A DNA stretch of 33,322 nucleotides from RFQD01 sp049314515 (GTDB lineage: Bacteria > Actinomycetota > Actinomycetes > Actinomycetales > Microbacteriaceae): NCBI GenBank assembly GCA_049314515.1, contig JBMOEY010000007.1, positions 1-33,322 of the forward strand. The letters run 5' to 3'. The notes below the pieces were generated by a model. That model did no database searches and was not told where the DNA came from. It saw only the letters and a program-made list of their open reading frames with translations. A program made the position numbers and the translations under genes. The stretch's first letter is position 1, and each line of letters opens with the position of its first letter. Shown piece by piece: positions 14,098 through 22,399 of this stretch.

Positions 14098-15570
14098 ATG
14101 GCCCTCGCGTTGCAGAATCGCCTCGATGCGATTTCCCTGCGCACGAAGATCACCGCGGTTACCGTACTTCTTCTAACCCTCGGGCTCCTCGTGTCCGGAA
14201 TTGGCACGATGGCAATGCTCAAGCCAGCACTCATCGGGCAATTGGACAGCGAAATTTCGGCTGTTGCAGTGGATCTGACCAGACTTCTCGACGACTCGAG
14301 TGCGACCACAGGAAATTCCACATCGCCCAGCGACTACTACTACGCGCTCTACTCTGCTGACGGCACGCTGCTCGCGCGAAATTGGGGCGAGAAGAGTACG
14401 GGGTTACTCCCGAATATGTCGAGCACATGGTCTGCGCAAGACACGAGCACTTCAAACGGAAACGTTTTCGTGCTGAAAAGCATTGATGGGCGGACGACTT
14501 TTCACGCGGTCGCCGCACCCGTGGTCTTTCAAGACTTTTCCGGCTTAAAGGGTTCTCTCATTGTTGCGGCCTCGACGAAGAGTGTCGATCGACTCATGAC
14601 GACATACCTGTCCATCTTTCTCGGCTTCGGAATCGGTGTTGTTATCGTCGGTGCACTCTTGACTCGTTTCCTTGTGACGACGACATTTGCGCCACTTCGG
14701 GAAGTTGAACAAACGGCGGCAGCAATTGCCGACGGTGACTTCAGCCAACGACTACCTGGGGCAACACCCAACACCGAAGTTGGTCGGCTCAATCGGGCAC
14801 TCAACATCATGCTCGGTCGAATCGATCGCGCGTTTGCCGATCGAAATCGCGCCCTTGCTCAAATGCAACGCTTCATTGGTGACGCGTCCCACGAACTGCG
14901 CACTCCTCTGGTTTCCGTGCGTGGATACGCCGAGCTCTATCGAATGGGGGCGTTGCCGAAAAAAACCGACATTGCCCAAGCAATGGATCGCATCGAAAAA
15001 GAAGCCATTCGCATGGGTGTCCTCGTCGAAGACCTGCTCGCCCTCGCGCGGCTTGATGAGTCCCGACCGCTCGAAATCGGCGATGTCAACCTCGTCACCC
15101 TCGCTCATGATGCGGCAATGGATGCCCGGGCCGTCGACCCTGACCGGAAAATCGATGTCGTTGTCGAGGGCGGAGTCGACGAACAAGCTGACCTGACGAT
15201 TCAGGCGAGCGAAGACAAGATCCGCCAAGTCATGACAAATCTCTTGGGGAACGCGATTCGATTCACTCCAACAACGACGCCTCTCGAGATTCGCCTTTCG
15301 CCGAGCGGTAACTTATCGGCACGGTGCGCCACAATTTCTGTTGTTGATCATGGCGACGGCATCGCGCCTCAAATTCGCCAAAAGATATTCGAACGATTCT
15401 GGCGGGCAGACTCGTCGCGGACCCGAGAAACAGGCGGATCCGGTCTCGGTCTCGCCATCGTTGCATCCATCGTGGCTGCCCACCGGGGCTCGATTGATGT
15501 GACAGAAACCCCGGGGGGTGGAGCCACCTTTAGCGTGACTCTTCCTGTTGTCCACCCAAACGAAGCCTAG
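14098..15570 (+). CDS. Membrane sensor histidine kinase
   Basis: 490 residues. TM1 is at about 19-40; an extracytoplasmic sensor region of about 125 residues rich in Ser/Thr/Tyr follows; TM2 is at about 170-193, then HAMP (to about 245). HisKA has the H-box GDASHELRTPLVSVRGY (His265). The HATPase_c domain carries an N-box (MTNLLGNAIRFTP), G1 (VVDHGDGI) and G2 (RETGGSGLGLAIVASIVAAH). The start ATG 14098 is four bases after the response regulator stop. The sensor domain gives no recognisable ligand. Kinase/phosphatase for the adjacent regulator. Confidence 0.9.
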   Translation: MALALQNRLDAISLRTKITAVTVLLLTLGLLVSGIGTMAMLKPALIGQLDSEISAVAVDLTRLLDDSSATTGNSTSPSDYYYALYSADGTLLARNWGEKSTGLLPNMSSTWSAQDTSTSNGNVFVLKSIDGRTTFHAVAAPVVFQDFSGLKGSLIVAASTKSVDRLMTTYLSIFLGFGIGVVIVGALLTRFLVTTTFAPLREVEQTAAAIADGDFSQRLPGATPNTEVGRLNRALNIMLGRIDRAFADRNRALAQMQRFIGDASHELRTPLVSVRGYAELYRMGALPKKTDIAQAMDRIEKEAIRMGVLVEDLLALARLDESRPLEIGDVNLVTLAHDAAMDARAVDPDRKIDVVVEGGVDEQADLTIQASEDKIRQVMTNLLGNAIRFTPTTTPLEIRLSPSGNLSARCATISVVDHGDGIAPQIRQKIFERFWRADSSRTRETGGSGLGLAIVASIVAAHRGSIDVTETPGGGATFSVTLPVVHPNEA

Positions 15571-15634
15571 GATTCGCACCCAACGGGATGGCTCACAGCT
15601 CCGCGACGCGCAAGTCGAGCGCTACCATCCCGGC

Positions 15635-15925
15635 ATGACTCAATTCCACGTTGACAGCGATGCTGTCACTCACGCGTCCGCCACCGTCGCCGGATCTGTT
15701 CAGCGAATTCAGGCGGAAGTTGTCGCTCTACGGTCACAGCTCGCCGACCTCCAGGCATCGTGGTCTGGGCCTGCCGCCACCGCGTTTCAAACCACCGTCG
15801 ATGCCTGGCACCAGACACAAGTGCGCGTCGAGGAAAGCCTGTCCTCGCTCAACAGCGCGCTTGCCACCGCGGCGCGTCACTATGCCGAGATGGAGGTCGC
15901 GACCACACGGATGTTCTCCGGATAG
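15635..15925 (+). CDS. WXG100 (ESAT-6-like) family protein
   Basis: 96-residue helical hairpin protein with the WXG motif as WSG in LQASWSGPAATAF near the centre, long helices on either side, and a C-terminal YAEME that partly resembles the YxxxD/E secretion signal. Such proteins are small substrates or chaperones of type VII (ESX) secretion. No EccC ATPase or partner WXG100 gene is adjacent, so it is an orphan here. TACCAT lies six bases before the ATG with no ribosome binding site, suggesting a leaderless transcript; an upstream in-frame ATG (15548) overlaps the kinase gene and is rejected. The gene may be independent of the two-component pair. Confidence 0.8.
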   Translation: MTQFHVDSDAVTHASATVAGSVQRIQAEVVALRSQLADLQASWSGPAATAFQTTVDAWHQTQVRVEESLSSLNSALATAARHYAEMEVATTRMFSG

Positions 15926-16008
15926 TTGCGTCTTCCCGACTAATGACGCCGGAGCGTCGAAGACATACTCAGGCTCGCGCGGCGGTTGCCCCCATCGCCG
16001 GCGCGAAA

Positions 16009-16048
16009 CAGCTGTGGCCCCACCCGAATACGGGAGGGACCACAGCTG
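16009..16048. terminator. Strong bidirectional terminator between WXG100 gene and groEL
   Basis: CAGCTGTGG and CCACAGCTG are perfect 9-bp arms, with further G/C-rich pairing inside (CCC..CCCG / CGGG..GGG) and a 4-nt loop. On the plus strand it is followed by GGTTTTGGTTTTGG, on the minus strand by TTT. It lies 19 bp after the groEL stop and serves both convergent genes. Confidence 0.75.
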
Positions 16049-16067
16049 GTTTTGGTTTTGGTCAGAC

Positions 16068-17684
16068 TTAGAAGTCCATCCCGCCGCTCGGGTCACCCAT
16101 CGGGGCGGCCTGCTTTTCGGGCTTCTCGGCAACAACGGCTTCGGTCGTGAGGAACAGGCCGGCAATCGATGCCGCGTTCTGCAACGCCGAACGCGTCACC
16201 TTGGCGGGGTCAATGATGCCCTGTGCAACGAGGTCGCCGTACTCGTCGGTCGCAGCGTTGAGGCCGTGACCGTTCGGGAGCGAGCGCACCTTGTCGACCA
16301 CAACGCCGGGCTCGTGACCCGCGTTGAGAGCAATCTGACGCAACGGAGCTTCGATGGCAACGCGCACGATGTTCACACCGGTCGCCTCGTCACCCTTGAG
16401 CTTCAGCGTGTCGAGCACGGAGCCAGCCTGAATGAGTGCGACACCACCTCCGGGAACGATACCCTCCTCGACGGCTGCCTTCGCGTTACGCACAGCGTCT
16501 TCGATGCGGTGCTTACGCTCCTTGAGTTCAACCTCCGTGGCGGCACCCGCCTTGATGACGGCGACACCACCAGCGAGCTTCGCGAGACGCTCCTGGAGCT
16601 TTTCGCGGTCATAGTCGCTGTCGGTGTTGTTGATTTCCTGGCGAATCTGAGCCACGCGACCCGCGATCTGCTCGGGGTCTCCGGCGCCCTCAACGATGGT
16701 GGTCTCGTCCTTGGTAATGACCACCTTGCGAGCGCTACCGAGGAGTTCGAGGTCGACCGTGTCGAGCTTGAGTCCGACCTCTTCCGAGATGACCTGACCA
16801 CCGGTGAGGATGGCGATGTCCTGCAGCATGGCCTTGCGACGGTCACCGAAGCCAGGGGCCTTGACGGCAACCGACTTGAAGATGCCACGAATCTTGTTCA
16901 CGACGAGAGTCGCGAGAGCTTCGCCCTCGACGTCCTCGGCAATGATGAGCAACTGCTTACCCGTCTGGGCAACCTTCTCAATGACCGGGATGAGATCCTT
17001 GATGCTCGAGATCTTCGAGTTCACGATGAGGATGTACGGGTCTTCGAAGACCGCTTCCTGACGCTCGGGATCGGTGACAAAGTATGCCGAGAGGTAACCC
17101 TTGTCGAAGCGCATACCCTCCGTCAGCTCGAGCTCGGTGCCGAACGTGTTGGACTCCTCAACGGTGACCACACCTTCCTTGCCCACCTTGTCGATGGCCT
17201 CGGCGATGATGGCACCAATCTGCGGGTCGGCCGCAGAAATCGAAGCGGTAGCCGCGATTTCTTCTTTGGTCTCAACCTCTTTGGCGTTCTTCTGCAGTTG
17301 AGCGGAGACGGCCTCAACGGCCTTCTCGATGCCGCGACGCAGAGCAATCGGGTCAGCACCGGCGGCGACGTTGCGAAGTCCTTCGCGAACAAGCGCCTGA
17401 GCGAGAACGGTCGCAGTCGTCGTGCCATCACCGGCGACGTCGTCTGTCTTCTTGGCAACTTCCTTGACCAGCTCGGCGCCGATGCGCTCGTAGGGGTCTT
17501 CGAGGTCAATTTCTTTCGCAATCGACACACCGTCGTTTGTGATGGTGGGTGCTCCCCACTTCTTCTCCAACACGACGTTGCGACCACGCGGGCCGAGCGT
17601 TACCTTGACGGTGTCTGCGAGGATGTTCAACCCACGCTCGAGGCCACGACGTGCCTCTTCGTTAAACGCAATCATCTTTGCCAT
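16068..17684 (-). CDS. groEL: Chaperonin GroEL (60 kDa)
   Basis: 538 residues, full length. Hallmarks are VTLGPRGRNVVLEKKWGAPTITNDG, the ATP-binding DVAGDGTTTATVLAQ, and a C-terminal GGM repeat reduced to GGMDF. It forms the 14-mer folding chamber in the cytoplasm. The start ATG 17684 (MAKMIAFNEEARRG) has AGGAGGG about 11 bases upstream; the upstream ORF extension (MVLGG...) is a start-site artefact. No groES is adjacent, so this is the stand-alone GroEL type common in actinobacteria. A perfect CIRCE element in its promoter predicts HrcA repression and heat induction. The reverse strand carries a long spurious ORF. Confidence 0.97.
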   Translation of the reverse strand: MAKMIAFNEEARRGLERGLNILADTVKVTLGPRGRNVVLEKKWGAPTITNDGVSIAKEIDLEDPYERIGAELVKEVAKKTDDVAGDGTTTATVLAQALVREGLRNVAAGADPIALRRGIEKAVEAVSAQLQKNAKEVETKEEIAATASISAADPQIGAIIAEAIDKVGKEGVVTVEESNTFGTELELTEGMRFDKGYLSAYFVTDPERQEAVFEDPYILIVNSKISSIKDLIPVIEKVAQTGKQLLIIAEDVEGEALATLVVNKIRGIFKSVAVKAPGFGDRRKAMLQDIAILTGGQVISEEVGLKLDTVDLELLGSARKVVITKDETTIVEGAGDPEQIAGRVAQIRQEINNTDSDYDREKLQERLAKLAGGVAVIKAGAATEVELKERKHRIEDAVRNAKAAVEEGIVPGGGVALIQAGSVLDTLKLKGDEATGVNIVRVAIEAPLRQIALNAGHEPGVVVDKVRSLPNGHGLNAATDEYGDLVAQGIIDPAKVTRSALQNAASIAGLFLTTEAVVAEKPEKQAAPMGDPSGGMDF

Positions 17685-17729
17685 GGTTGTGTTTAGCCCT
17701 CCTAGGACCATAATCCGTAAACCGAATAG

Positions 17730-17756
17730 TTAGCACTCAACGTGTATGAGTGCTAA
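17730..17756 (-). promoter_or_regulatory. CIRCE operator (HrcA binding site)
   Basis: TTAGCACTC-N9-GAGTGCTAA, a perfect match to the CIRCE consensus, is located 46 bp upstream of the groEL start and just downstream of its promoter. HrcA bound here blocks groEL transcription at normal temperature. Confidence 0.95.
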
Positions 17757-17759
17757 TTC

Positions 17760-17789
17760 AATATTGGCAGTCTCAACCCGGGAGTGCAA
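17760..17789 (-). promoter_or_regulatory. groEL promoter
   Basis: On the minus strand TTGCAC (17784-17789) and AATATT (17760-17765) are separated by 18 bp, placing initiation at or just inside the CIRCE element as in other HrcA-controlled genes. Confidence 0.5.
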
Positions 17790-17807
17790 ACTCACGTGGG
17801 GCAATCG

Positions 17808-18833
17808 CTAAGGGTTGACGGTGACCGTGCCACCGTCTCGAGGCGGCATTTCAATCCAGGTATTGCCCGGAGCCAGTCGGATTGCGATGCCGAAGTCGTC
17901 TATGAGGCGAATCCGCGCCTCGCGAGAATCTTTCACCCACGTACCGTGGATTGTTTTGCCACCCGTCGACACCCAAGCTTCACCCGAGTCCACCATGATT
18001 GTTCGAGGAACCGGCGTGTATTGCCAGTCAACGCCAACCGTCATGACCACAACATTCGTTGCGGTGATCTGTCCGCCCTCGTCGGTCATGTCGGCAACAC
18101 TGCCCTCCTGGTACCGAAGGTAGCCATCAACCCCCGAGTCAAAGGTCCACGTGGGGTATCGCTCATCGCTGAAAGTGACGTTGATACTAGAGCCCGGGGC
18201 TCCATCGCGCATCGCGGAAGACGTCGCGACCGAACTCGAATACGCAAACATTTGCGGCGCACGTCCCATATCCATGTGTTGCGAAATGATGGTCTGGGCG
18301 GCGACCCCCACGTTGTGCGGACCGTCCTTATCCGAAGTGCGATAGAGCAACCCTTCAGCTGCGTCGCTCCCATCGATGATGTTCAAAATCGGAGTGTCAA
18401 TCATCATCTCGACGAAACGTTGTTGACCGCCCGAATAGGCCACAATCCCACCGAACGGCGTAATGATGTCGGGATCCATCGGACGAATCGATCTCACGGG
18501 TCCAATTTGAGCCGGAATGTCCGATTGCCAGAACGCGACGTACCGGGTGAGTCCACCTTCGACAAGTTCCTCGAAAACGATGTCCGCGTGACCTAAGCCA
18601 TACTGCGGACGGGCCTCCTCGTGGTTATCCACTTTGGCTGCAAGGGAGGGATTCATCAGTGAATCTGCCGGCACAGTGGTGCCGCGGAGCGGGGCAATCG
18701 AAGTCGCGGGAGGTGGCACGTAGGTCGGAGTATAGGAAGGTGTCGGGACCGGCTGAGCTCCGGTACACCCCGAAAGAACCGTCACGGTGAGCATTGCCAG
18801 AATCGAGGCTGCGACAATCGTGGTGCGGTTCAC
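17808..18833 (-). CDS. DUF3048 family lipoprotein (YerB-like)
   Basis: About 341 residues with a lipoprotein signal peptide: basic N-terminus, hydrophobic core and lipobox LSGC (Cys about 23), followed by a Pro/Thr-rich linker. The body matches DUF3048: NHEEARPQYGLGHADIVFEELVEGGLTRYVA and GPVRSIRPMD are typical of YerB-like proteins of unknown function anchored outside the membrane. Two in-frame GTG codons compete for the start. TAGTCT abuts the first (18839) but lies six bases before the second (18833), the spacing seen at other leaderless genes here, so 18833 is preferred. The gene reads toward the groEL promoter but is separated by CIRCE. Confidence 0.85.
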   Translation of the reverse strand: MNRTTIVAASILAMLTVTVLSGCTGAQPVPTPSYTPTYVPPPATSIAPLRGTTVPADSLMNPSLAAKVDNHEEARPQYGLGHADIVFEELVEGGLTRYVAFWQSDIPAQIGPVRSIRPMDPDIITPFGGIVAYSGGQQRFVEMMIDTPILNIIDGSDAAEGLLYRTSDKDGPHNVGVAAQTIISQHMDMGRAPQMFAYSSSVATSSAMRDGAPGSSINVTFSDERYPTWTFDSGVDGYLRYQEGSVADMTDEGGQITATNVVVMTVGVDWQYTPVPRTIMVDSGEAWVSTGGKTIHGTWVKDSREARIRLIDDFGIAIRLAPGNTWIEMPPRDGGTVTVNP

Positions 18834-18905
18834 CTGCACAGACTAAACCCGGATGCCAGTGAAACGCGCGTGACTCACATCACAAGCGAGTTCGAAATGA
18901 CCAAA

Positions 18906-19109
18906 CTAGGCGAGCTTGACTGACTCCGCCTGAGGACCCTTGGCTCCCGTGCCAACTTCGAAGACCACCTTCTGGCCTTCTTCGAGAACCTTGTAGCCAT
19001 TCATGTCGATCGCCGAGTAGTGAACGAAAACATCCTGTCCGTCGCCGTCCACGGTGATGAAGCCGTAGCCCTTTTCAGCGTTGAACCACTTAACGGTCCC
19101 AGTCGCCAT
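18906..19109 (-). CDS. cspA: Major cold-shock protein CspA family
   Basis: 67-residue single-domain nucleic-acid chaperone with TGTVKWFNAEKGYGFI (RNP1) and DVFVHYSAI (RNP2), the classical length and sequence. It binds mRNA and single-stranded DNA. The start ATG 19109 has GGGAGA six bases upstream; the longer in-frame version starting at 19193 is rejected. TAATAT on the minus strand at 19171-19176 is a candidate -10, giving a leader of about 55 nt. Monocistronic by spacing. The region 19177-19330 upstream shows no gene; it holds a direct repeat ATTCGCG and otherwise nothing recognisable. Confidence 0.95.
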   Translation of the reverse strand: MATGTVKWFNAEKGYGFITVDGDGQDVFVHYSAIDMNGYKVLEEGQKVVFEVGTGAKGPQAESVKLA

Positions 19110-19330
19110 GTGTGAATCTCCCATTGCCTTGTTCCAACCGGCAAACGCGGGATGCGCGAACCGTTGCCTGATATTACCCGCGGACTTCACCAATGTGAGA
19201 GGGAAAAGCTCGAAATTAATGTCGCAAATTGCTAACGATTCGGCAAACTCGCACGGTGCCCCAAAGAGACGGCGAGATCCGCGTGAATTCGCGACAAGCG
19301 ATTCGCGGGTGAATAGTCCTGGCCGGTGAC

Positions 19331-19918
19331 CTAGTTCGCCGTTGGGGTCGGCGTCGCGGTTGGCACAGGCTCAGCGGTACGGAAGTACGAACTCCCCACC
19401 ACAACGGTAATCTTGGCGGCCGCGCCGGCATAAGCGGATGTCCGCTCGGTTTCCGCCCCCGCACCGAGTGCGCGAGCAACACCCTTGGCGGCGCCCTCCA
19501 CGGCTGGGTCACCGAAGTACACCATCGTCTTCTCGACGACGTCGGCGGAGTTGGACTTCGTGCCTATCAACACGCCATCCGTGGCGAGCTGATCGGCGAC
19601 CCGGGTCGCGGCGCCATCGACCCCACTCGCGTTGATGACATTGACCAGAACACTCGGGTCGATCGTGGCCTTGACGTTCTTGGCAATTGTGACTGACGGT
19701 GTGGGTGTCGCGACCGGAAATAGTCCAGACAGCGTGATGGTTCCCGTAACAAACACCAGAGTGAACATCGCCACACACACAATCACGAACGTGGCGAGAG
19801 CGGACCACGCAAAACCGATTAGTCCATTGCGGGCACTGCGTGGTGCGCGGTGCGCACCGACACGAGCGAGGTCTGGCGGCAAGTGATCAAAGCGGTCTTC
19901 ACTCGGAGGCGTCTTCAT
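19331..19918 (-). CDS. LytR C-terminal domain membrane protein
   Basis: 195 residues: a cytoplasmic N-terminus (about 35 residues), one TM helix (NGLIGFAWSALATFVIVCV onward, roughly 33-62), then an extracellular LytR_C domain with VLVNVINASGVDGAATRVADQLATDG and a repeated TPTPTAN tail. LytR_C proteins are cell-envelope associated in actinobacteria and sometimes fused to LCP ligases; this one is the free form. The start ATG 19918 lies 7 bp after the DUF3263 stop, so both form an operon. GGGAAG lies upstream. The ORF extension to 20017 is rejected because it overlaps the DUF3263 gene. Confidence 0.82.
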   Translation of the reverse strand: MKTPPSEDRFDHLPPDLARVGAHRAPRSARNGLIGFAWSALATFVIVCVAMFTLVFVTGTITLSGLFPVATPTPSVTIAKNVKATIDPSVLVNVINASGVDGAATRVADQLATDGVLIGTKSNSADVVEKTMVYFGDPAVEGAAKGVARALGAGAETERTSAYAGAAAKITVVVGSSYFRTAEPVPTATPTPTAN

Positions 19919-19925
19919 GGCAAAA

Positions 19926-20189
19926 CTAGCTTCCCGTTGATGGCGTAATGCGCTGCTCGCGAGAAATAAATCGATTCTCACGCGCCCGCAACAAGCTCGT
20001 GACGAGCAGGGGGTCATATCTCAGAGCCGGCTCCGTCTCAATGACGGACCCAAGCACCTGATAATAGCGCGCGGGCGAGAGAGAAAGTTGCGTACGCATT
20101 GCCTCGTCTTTACCGGATCGACCTGCGGGCCATTCGCGCTCGAAATCAAGGAGCGCCCGATGCCAGTCACTGAGCTGTTCGACGGTCAT
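19926..20189 (-). CDS. DUF3263 family protein
   Basis: 87 residues, all-helical by composition. LDFEREWPAGRSGKDEAMRTQLSLSPARYYQVLGSVIE matches the actinobacterial DUF3263 family; the LSPARYYQVL part resembles a small helix-turn-helix, so a DNA-binding role is plausible but unproven. It is the first gene of a two-gene operon with the LytR_C membrane protein, an arrangement conserved in this group. A small hairpin GAGCCT/AGGCTC (20195-20212) lies just upstream of the ATG. Confidence 0.8.
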   Translation of the reverse strand: MTVEQLSDWHRALLDFEREWPAGRSGKDEAMRTQLSLSPARYYQVLGSVIETEPALRYDPLLVTSLLRARENRFISREQRITPSTGS

Positions 20190-20236
20190 GATGCGAGCCT
20201 AGCCAGAGGCTCCGACTCTTATCGTGCCTCCACTGG

Positions 20237-20309
20237 GGCCGGCTATGGGACTCGAACCCACAACCCCCGCTTTACAAGAGCGGTGCGCTACCAATTGCGC
20301 CAAGCCGGC
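20237..20309 (-). tRNA. tRNA-Thr(TGT)
   Basis: Complete cloverleaf on the minus strand: acceptor GCCGGCT pairing with AGCCGGC, D-arm GCGCAATTGGTAGCGC, anticodon stem CCGCT/AGCGG with loop CTTGTAA (anticodon TGT), and T-arm GGTTCGAGTCC. The CCA end appears encoded (20234-20236). It reads threonine ACA codons. Confidence 0.93.
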
Positions 20310-20356
20310 TCGCTTGCGCATCGAGTGCAAGACGTGGACAAGTGTACCCAACGAAC

Positions 20357-20389
20357 GAACTCCCTCTTATCCAAGGAAAAAGGGAGTTC
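20357..20389 (-). terminator. Terminator hairpin after the DsbA-like gene
   Basis: GAACTCCCT (20357-20365) and AGGGAGTTC (20381-20389) are perfect 9-bp arms around a 15-nt loop that can pair further; outer AACG/CGTT adds stability. It starts 25 bp after the DsbA-like stop and separates that gene from the tRNA. There is no strong T-tract. Confidence 0.6.
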
Positions 20390-20413
20390 ATTCACGTTGG
20401 AGCGCGCGGAGTA

Positions 20414-21310
20414 TTACGGCTTCGGTGTGGGTGTGGCACTTCCGTTGTCGGAGTATGCCGCGCCGGCGATTTGGGTGATGAAGCCCAAGAACGCGGCGCC
20501 ATCACTGACCGAGCCGTTGTACTGCACGCCGTTCACGATAACCGTGGGAGTACCCGTCACGTTCGGAACGTCGGTGTTGGGGAGCGGGCCGGTCAGGGCA
20601 CGCTTGGTTTGCGCATCCACCCAACCTTCGTAAGTGCCCTTCTTGATGCAGTCCGCAATGACCGTCGCGTCGCTCACACCCGCATCAGCGGCGTACGCGG
20701 CGAGCTCGTCGTCACTGAGTCCGGCGGAGCCTTCCTCGGGCTGGTTCGCAAAGAGAAGCTGGTTGAACGCCCAGAACGAATTCGGTGAGTGAGTGGCAAC
20801 ACAGGCAGCGGCATTCGCGGCACGCGTCGAATACTTGGTGCCCGCTGACTTGGAGTTCAGGATCGAAATGGGGTGGATTGAGAGCTTCGCTGCTCCCGAA
20901 TTAACCAAATCGGCCAGTGTCGCTCCGTTGGAGGCATCAAACTGGCCACAAACCGGGCACAAGTAGTCCTGATAAATGGTGATGTTCAACAGGTTCGGGT
21001 CTTCGGTCGGGACGAGCGGAAGTGCGCCATCGGCGAGCGCCGCCGACGTTTCCGCAACCATGCCCTGGTTCAGAACGATGCCATCGGTAGCCATGTTCTC
21101 TGGCCACACGATCGGTTTTGGCTGGGCGCTGTAGATCGACAACCCCACCAGGCCCGCAATGACGAGGATGCCGAGCACGATGCCACTCTGAGTGAAGAAC
21201 TTGCGGCGGCGATCGGAGCGAGCCTGCTGCACACGAAACTCACGTGCCCGCTGACGAGCTTCGTCGCGACGCTGGTTTTTCGAAGGCCGAGGGCCAGAAA
21301 CGTTGGTCAT
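20414..21310 (-). CDS. Membrane-anchored DsbA-like thiol-disulfide oxidoreductase
   Basis: 298 residues. A basic cytoplasmic N-terminus (about 40 residues, RRDEARQRAREFR) is followed by one TM helix (about 42-62) and an extracytoplasmic thioredoxin-fold domain of the DsbA/Thioredoxin_4 type: active site CPVC in YQDYLCPVCGQF and the cis-proline region VTGTPTVIVNG near the C-terminus. It likely oxidises or isomerises disulfides in exported proteins; a short SDNGSATPTPKP tail ends it. Two ATGs are six bases apart; GAGGAG is two bases from the first and eight from the second, so 21310 is chosen. No DsbB/VKOR partner is nearby. Confidence 0.88.
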   Translation of the reverse strand: MTNVSGPRPSKNQRRDEARQRAREFRVQQARSDRRRKFFTQSGIVLGILVIAGLVGLSIYSAQPKPIVWPENMATDGIVLNQGMVAETSAALADGALPLVPTEDPNLLNITIYQDYLCPVCGQFDASNGATLADLVNSGAAKLSIHPISILNSKSAGTKYSTRAANAAACVATHSPNSFWAFNQLLFANQPEEGSAGLSDDELAAYAADAGVSDATVIADCIKKGTYEGWVDAQTKRALTGPLPNTDVPNVTGTPTVIVNGVQYNGSVSDGAAFLGFITQIAGAAYSDNGSATPTPKP

Positions 21311-21409
21311 GGTCATAACTCCTCAATGGAATGTGGCGGTCGCCCGGTCCCCCGAGCGAAAAGCATCCTTCGATAGTAGCCGGGAGATTCTGTGAATTAC
21401 CTAATCGGG

Positions 21410-22399
21410 TTACGCGCGCAGGCGCGAAACCTCGTACAACACGACACTCGCGGCGATGCCCGCATTGAGTGATTCCGTGCTGGCCGAGATTGGAATAGAG
21501 ACAATCGCGTCGCACACCTCGGAAACGAGGCGCGAGAGTCCTTTGCCCTCGCTCCCTACAACCATCATCAATGGTCGATCAGAGAGCGCCAGACCTGGCA
21601 ATGTGGTCGAGCCATCACCATCGAGTCCAATCACGAAAACGCCCTGATTCTTGTATGACTTGATAGTGCTAACGAGGTTTGACGCCATCGCAACGCGACA
21701 GCGAGCCGCTGCACCTGCCGATGTTTTCCACGCGGCGGCCGTCACACCGACAGACCGGCGTTGCGGAACAATCACGCCATGCCCACCAAATGCTGCCGTT
21801 GAGCGGATGATCGCACCCAGGTTGCGCGGGTCCGTGATGCCGTCGAGCGCGACAACGAGTGCGGGCGTGCCCGCTTTTTCGGCAATCTCAAGCAGGTCAT
21901 CCGGATGCGCGTATTCATAAGGGGGCACCTTGAGAGCAACTCCCTGGTGCACGCCGTCGAATCCCGCGAGGCGGTCGAGTTCGGGCCTCATGACTTCGAG
22001 CACCGGGATGCCGCGGTGCGTCGCGAGAGACAGGATTTCTTTGACGCGATCATCAACCTCGATTCGCGTCGCGACGTACAGCGCACCGGCGGGAATCTTT
22101 GCCCGCAGTGCCTCGAGTACCGAATTTCGTCCCGTGACGACCTCGGTGTCCTCGTTTTTGGCACGACGACTCTGAGCGCGGCCGCGGTCGGCTACACCTC
22201 TATCAGAAACGCCGTCGACCTTTTTTGCGGCGACGCGTTCGGCCGATTTCTTGCGCTTGTGTGCAGCGTGATACTCGCGGTCTTCGGCTTTCGGCGTCGG
22301 CCCTTTGCCTTCGAGGGCCTTGCGACCATGACCGCCGGTGCCCACGGACGGACCCTTTCGGGTCTTTCTGACCGCGCCGGGACGTGGCTTATTCGCCAT
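21410..22399 (-). CDS. rlmB: 23S rRNA 2'-O-ribose methyltransferase, TrmH/SpoU family (RlmB-like)
   Basis: 329 residues. A Lys/Arg-rich N-terminal extension (about 1-90) probably contacts RNA. A SpoU substrate-binding domain (VTGRNSVLEALRAKIPAGALYVA) and the SPOUT knot with motifs NLGAIIRSTAAFG, MVVGSEGKGLSRLV and ISASTESLNAGIAASVVLYEVSR follow. Proteins of this family methylate Gm2251-type positions of 23S rRNA using SAM. ATG 22399 lies inside the end of cysS (11-bp overlap), indicating translational coupling. The ORF extension MHIGVL is not needed. The cysS-rlmB order is widespread in actinobacteria. The precise target nucleotide is inferred from family. Confidence 0.9.
   Translation of the reverse strand: MANKPRPGAVRKTRKGPSVGTGGHGRKALEGKGPTPKAEDREYHAAHKRKKSAERVAAKKVDGVSDRGVADRGRAQSRRAKNEDTEVVTGRNSVLEALRAKIPAGALYVATRIEVDDRVKEILSLATHRGIPVLEVMRPELDRLAGFDGVHQGVALKVPPYEYAHPDDLLEIAEKAGTPALVVALDGITDPRNLGAIIRSTAAFGGHGVIVPQRRSVGVTAAAWKTSAGAAARCRVAMASNLVSTIKSYKNQGVFVIGLDGDGSTTLPGLALSDRPLMMVVGSEGKGLSRLVSEVCDAIVSIPISASTESLNAGIAASVVLYEVSRLRA

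Noticed and set aside
15651..17696. 681-residue plus-strand ORF
   Set aside because: It runs antisense to groEL; its frame is open only because of the codon bias of groEL. The minus-strand product is an unmistakable chaperonin.
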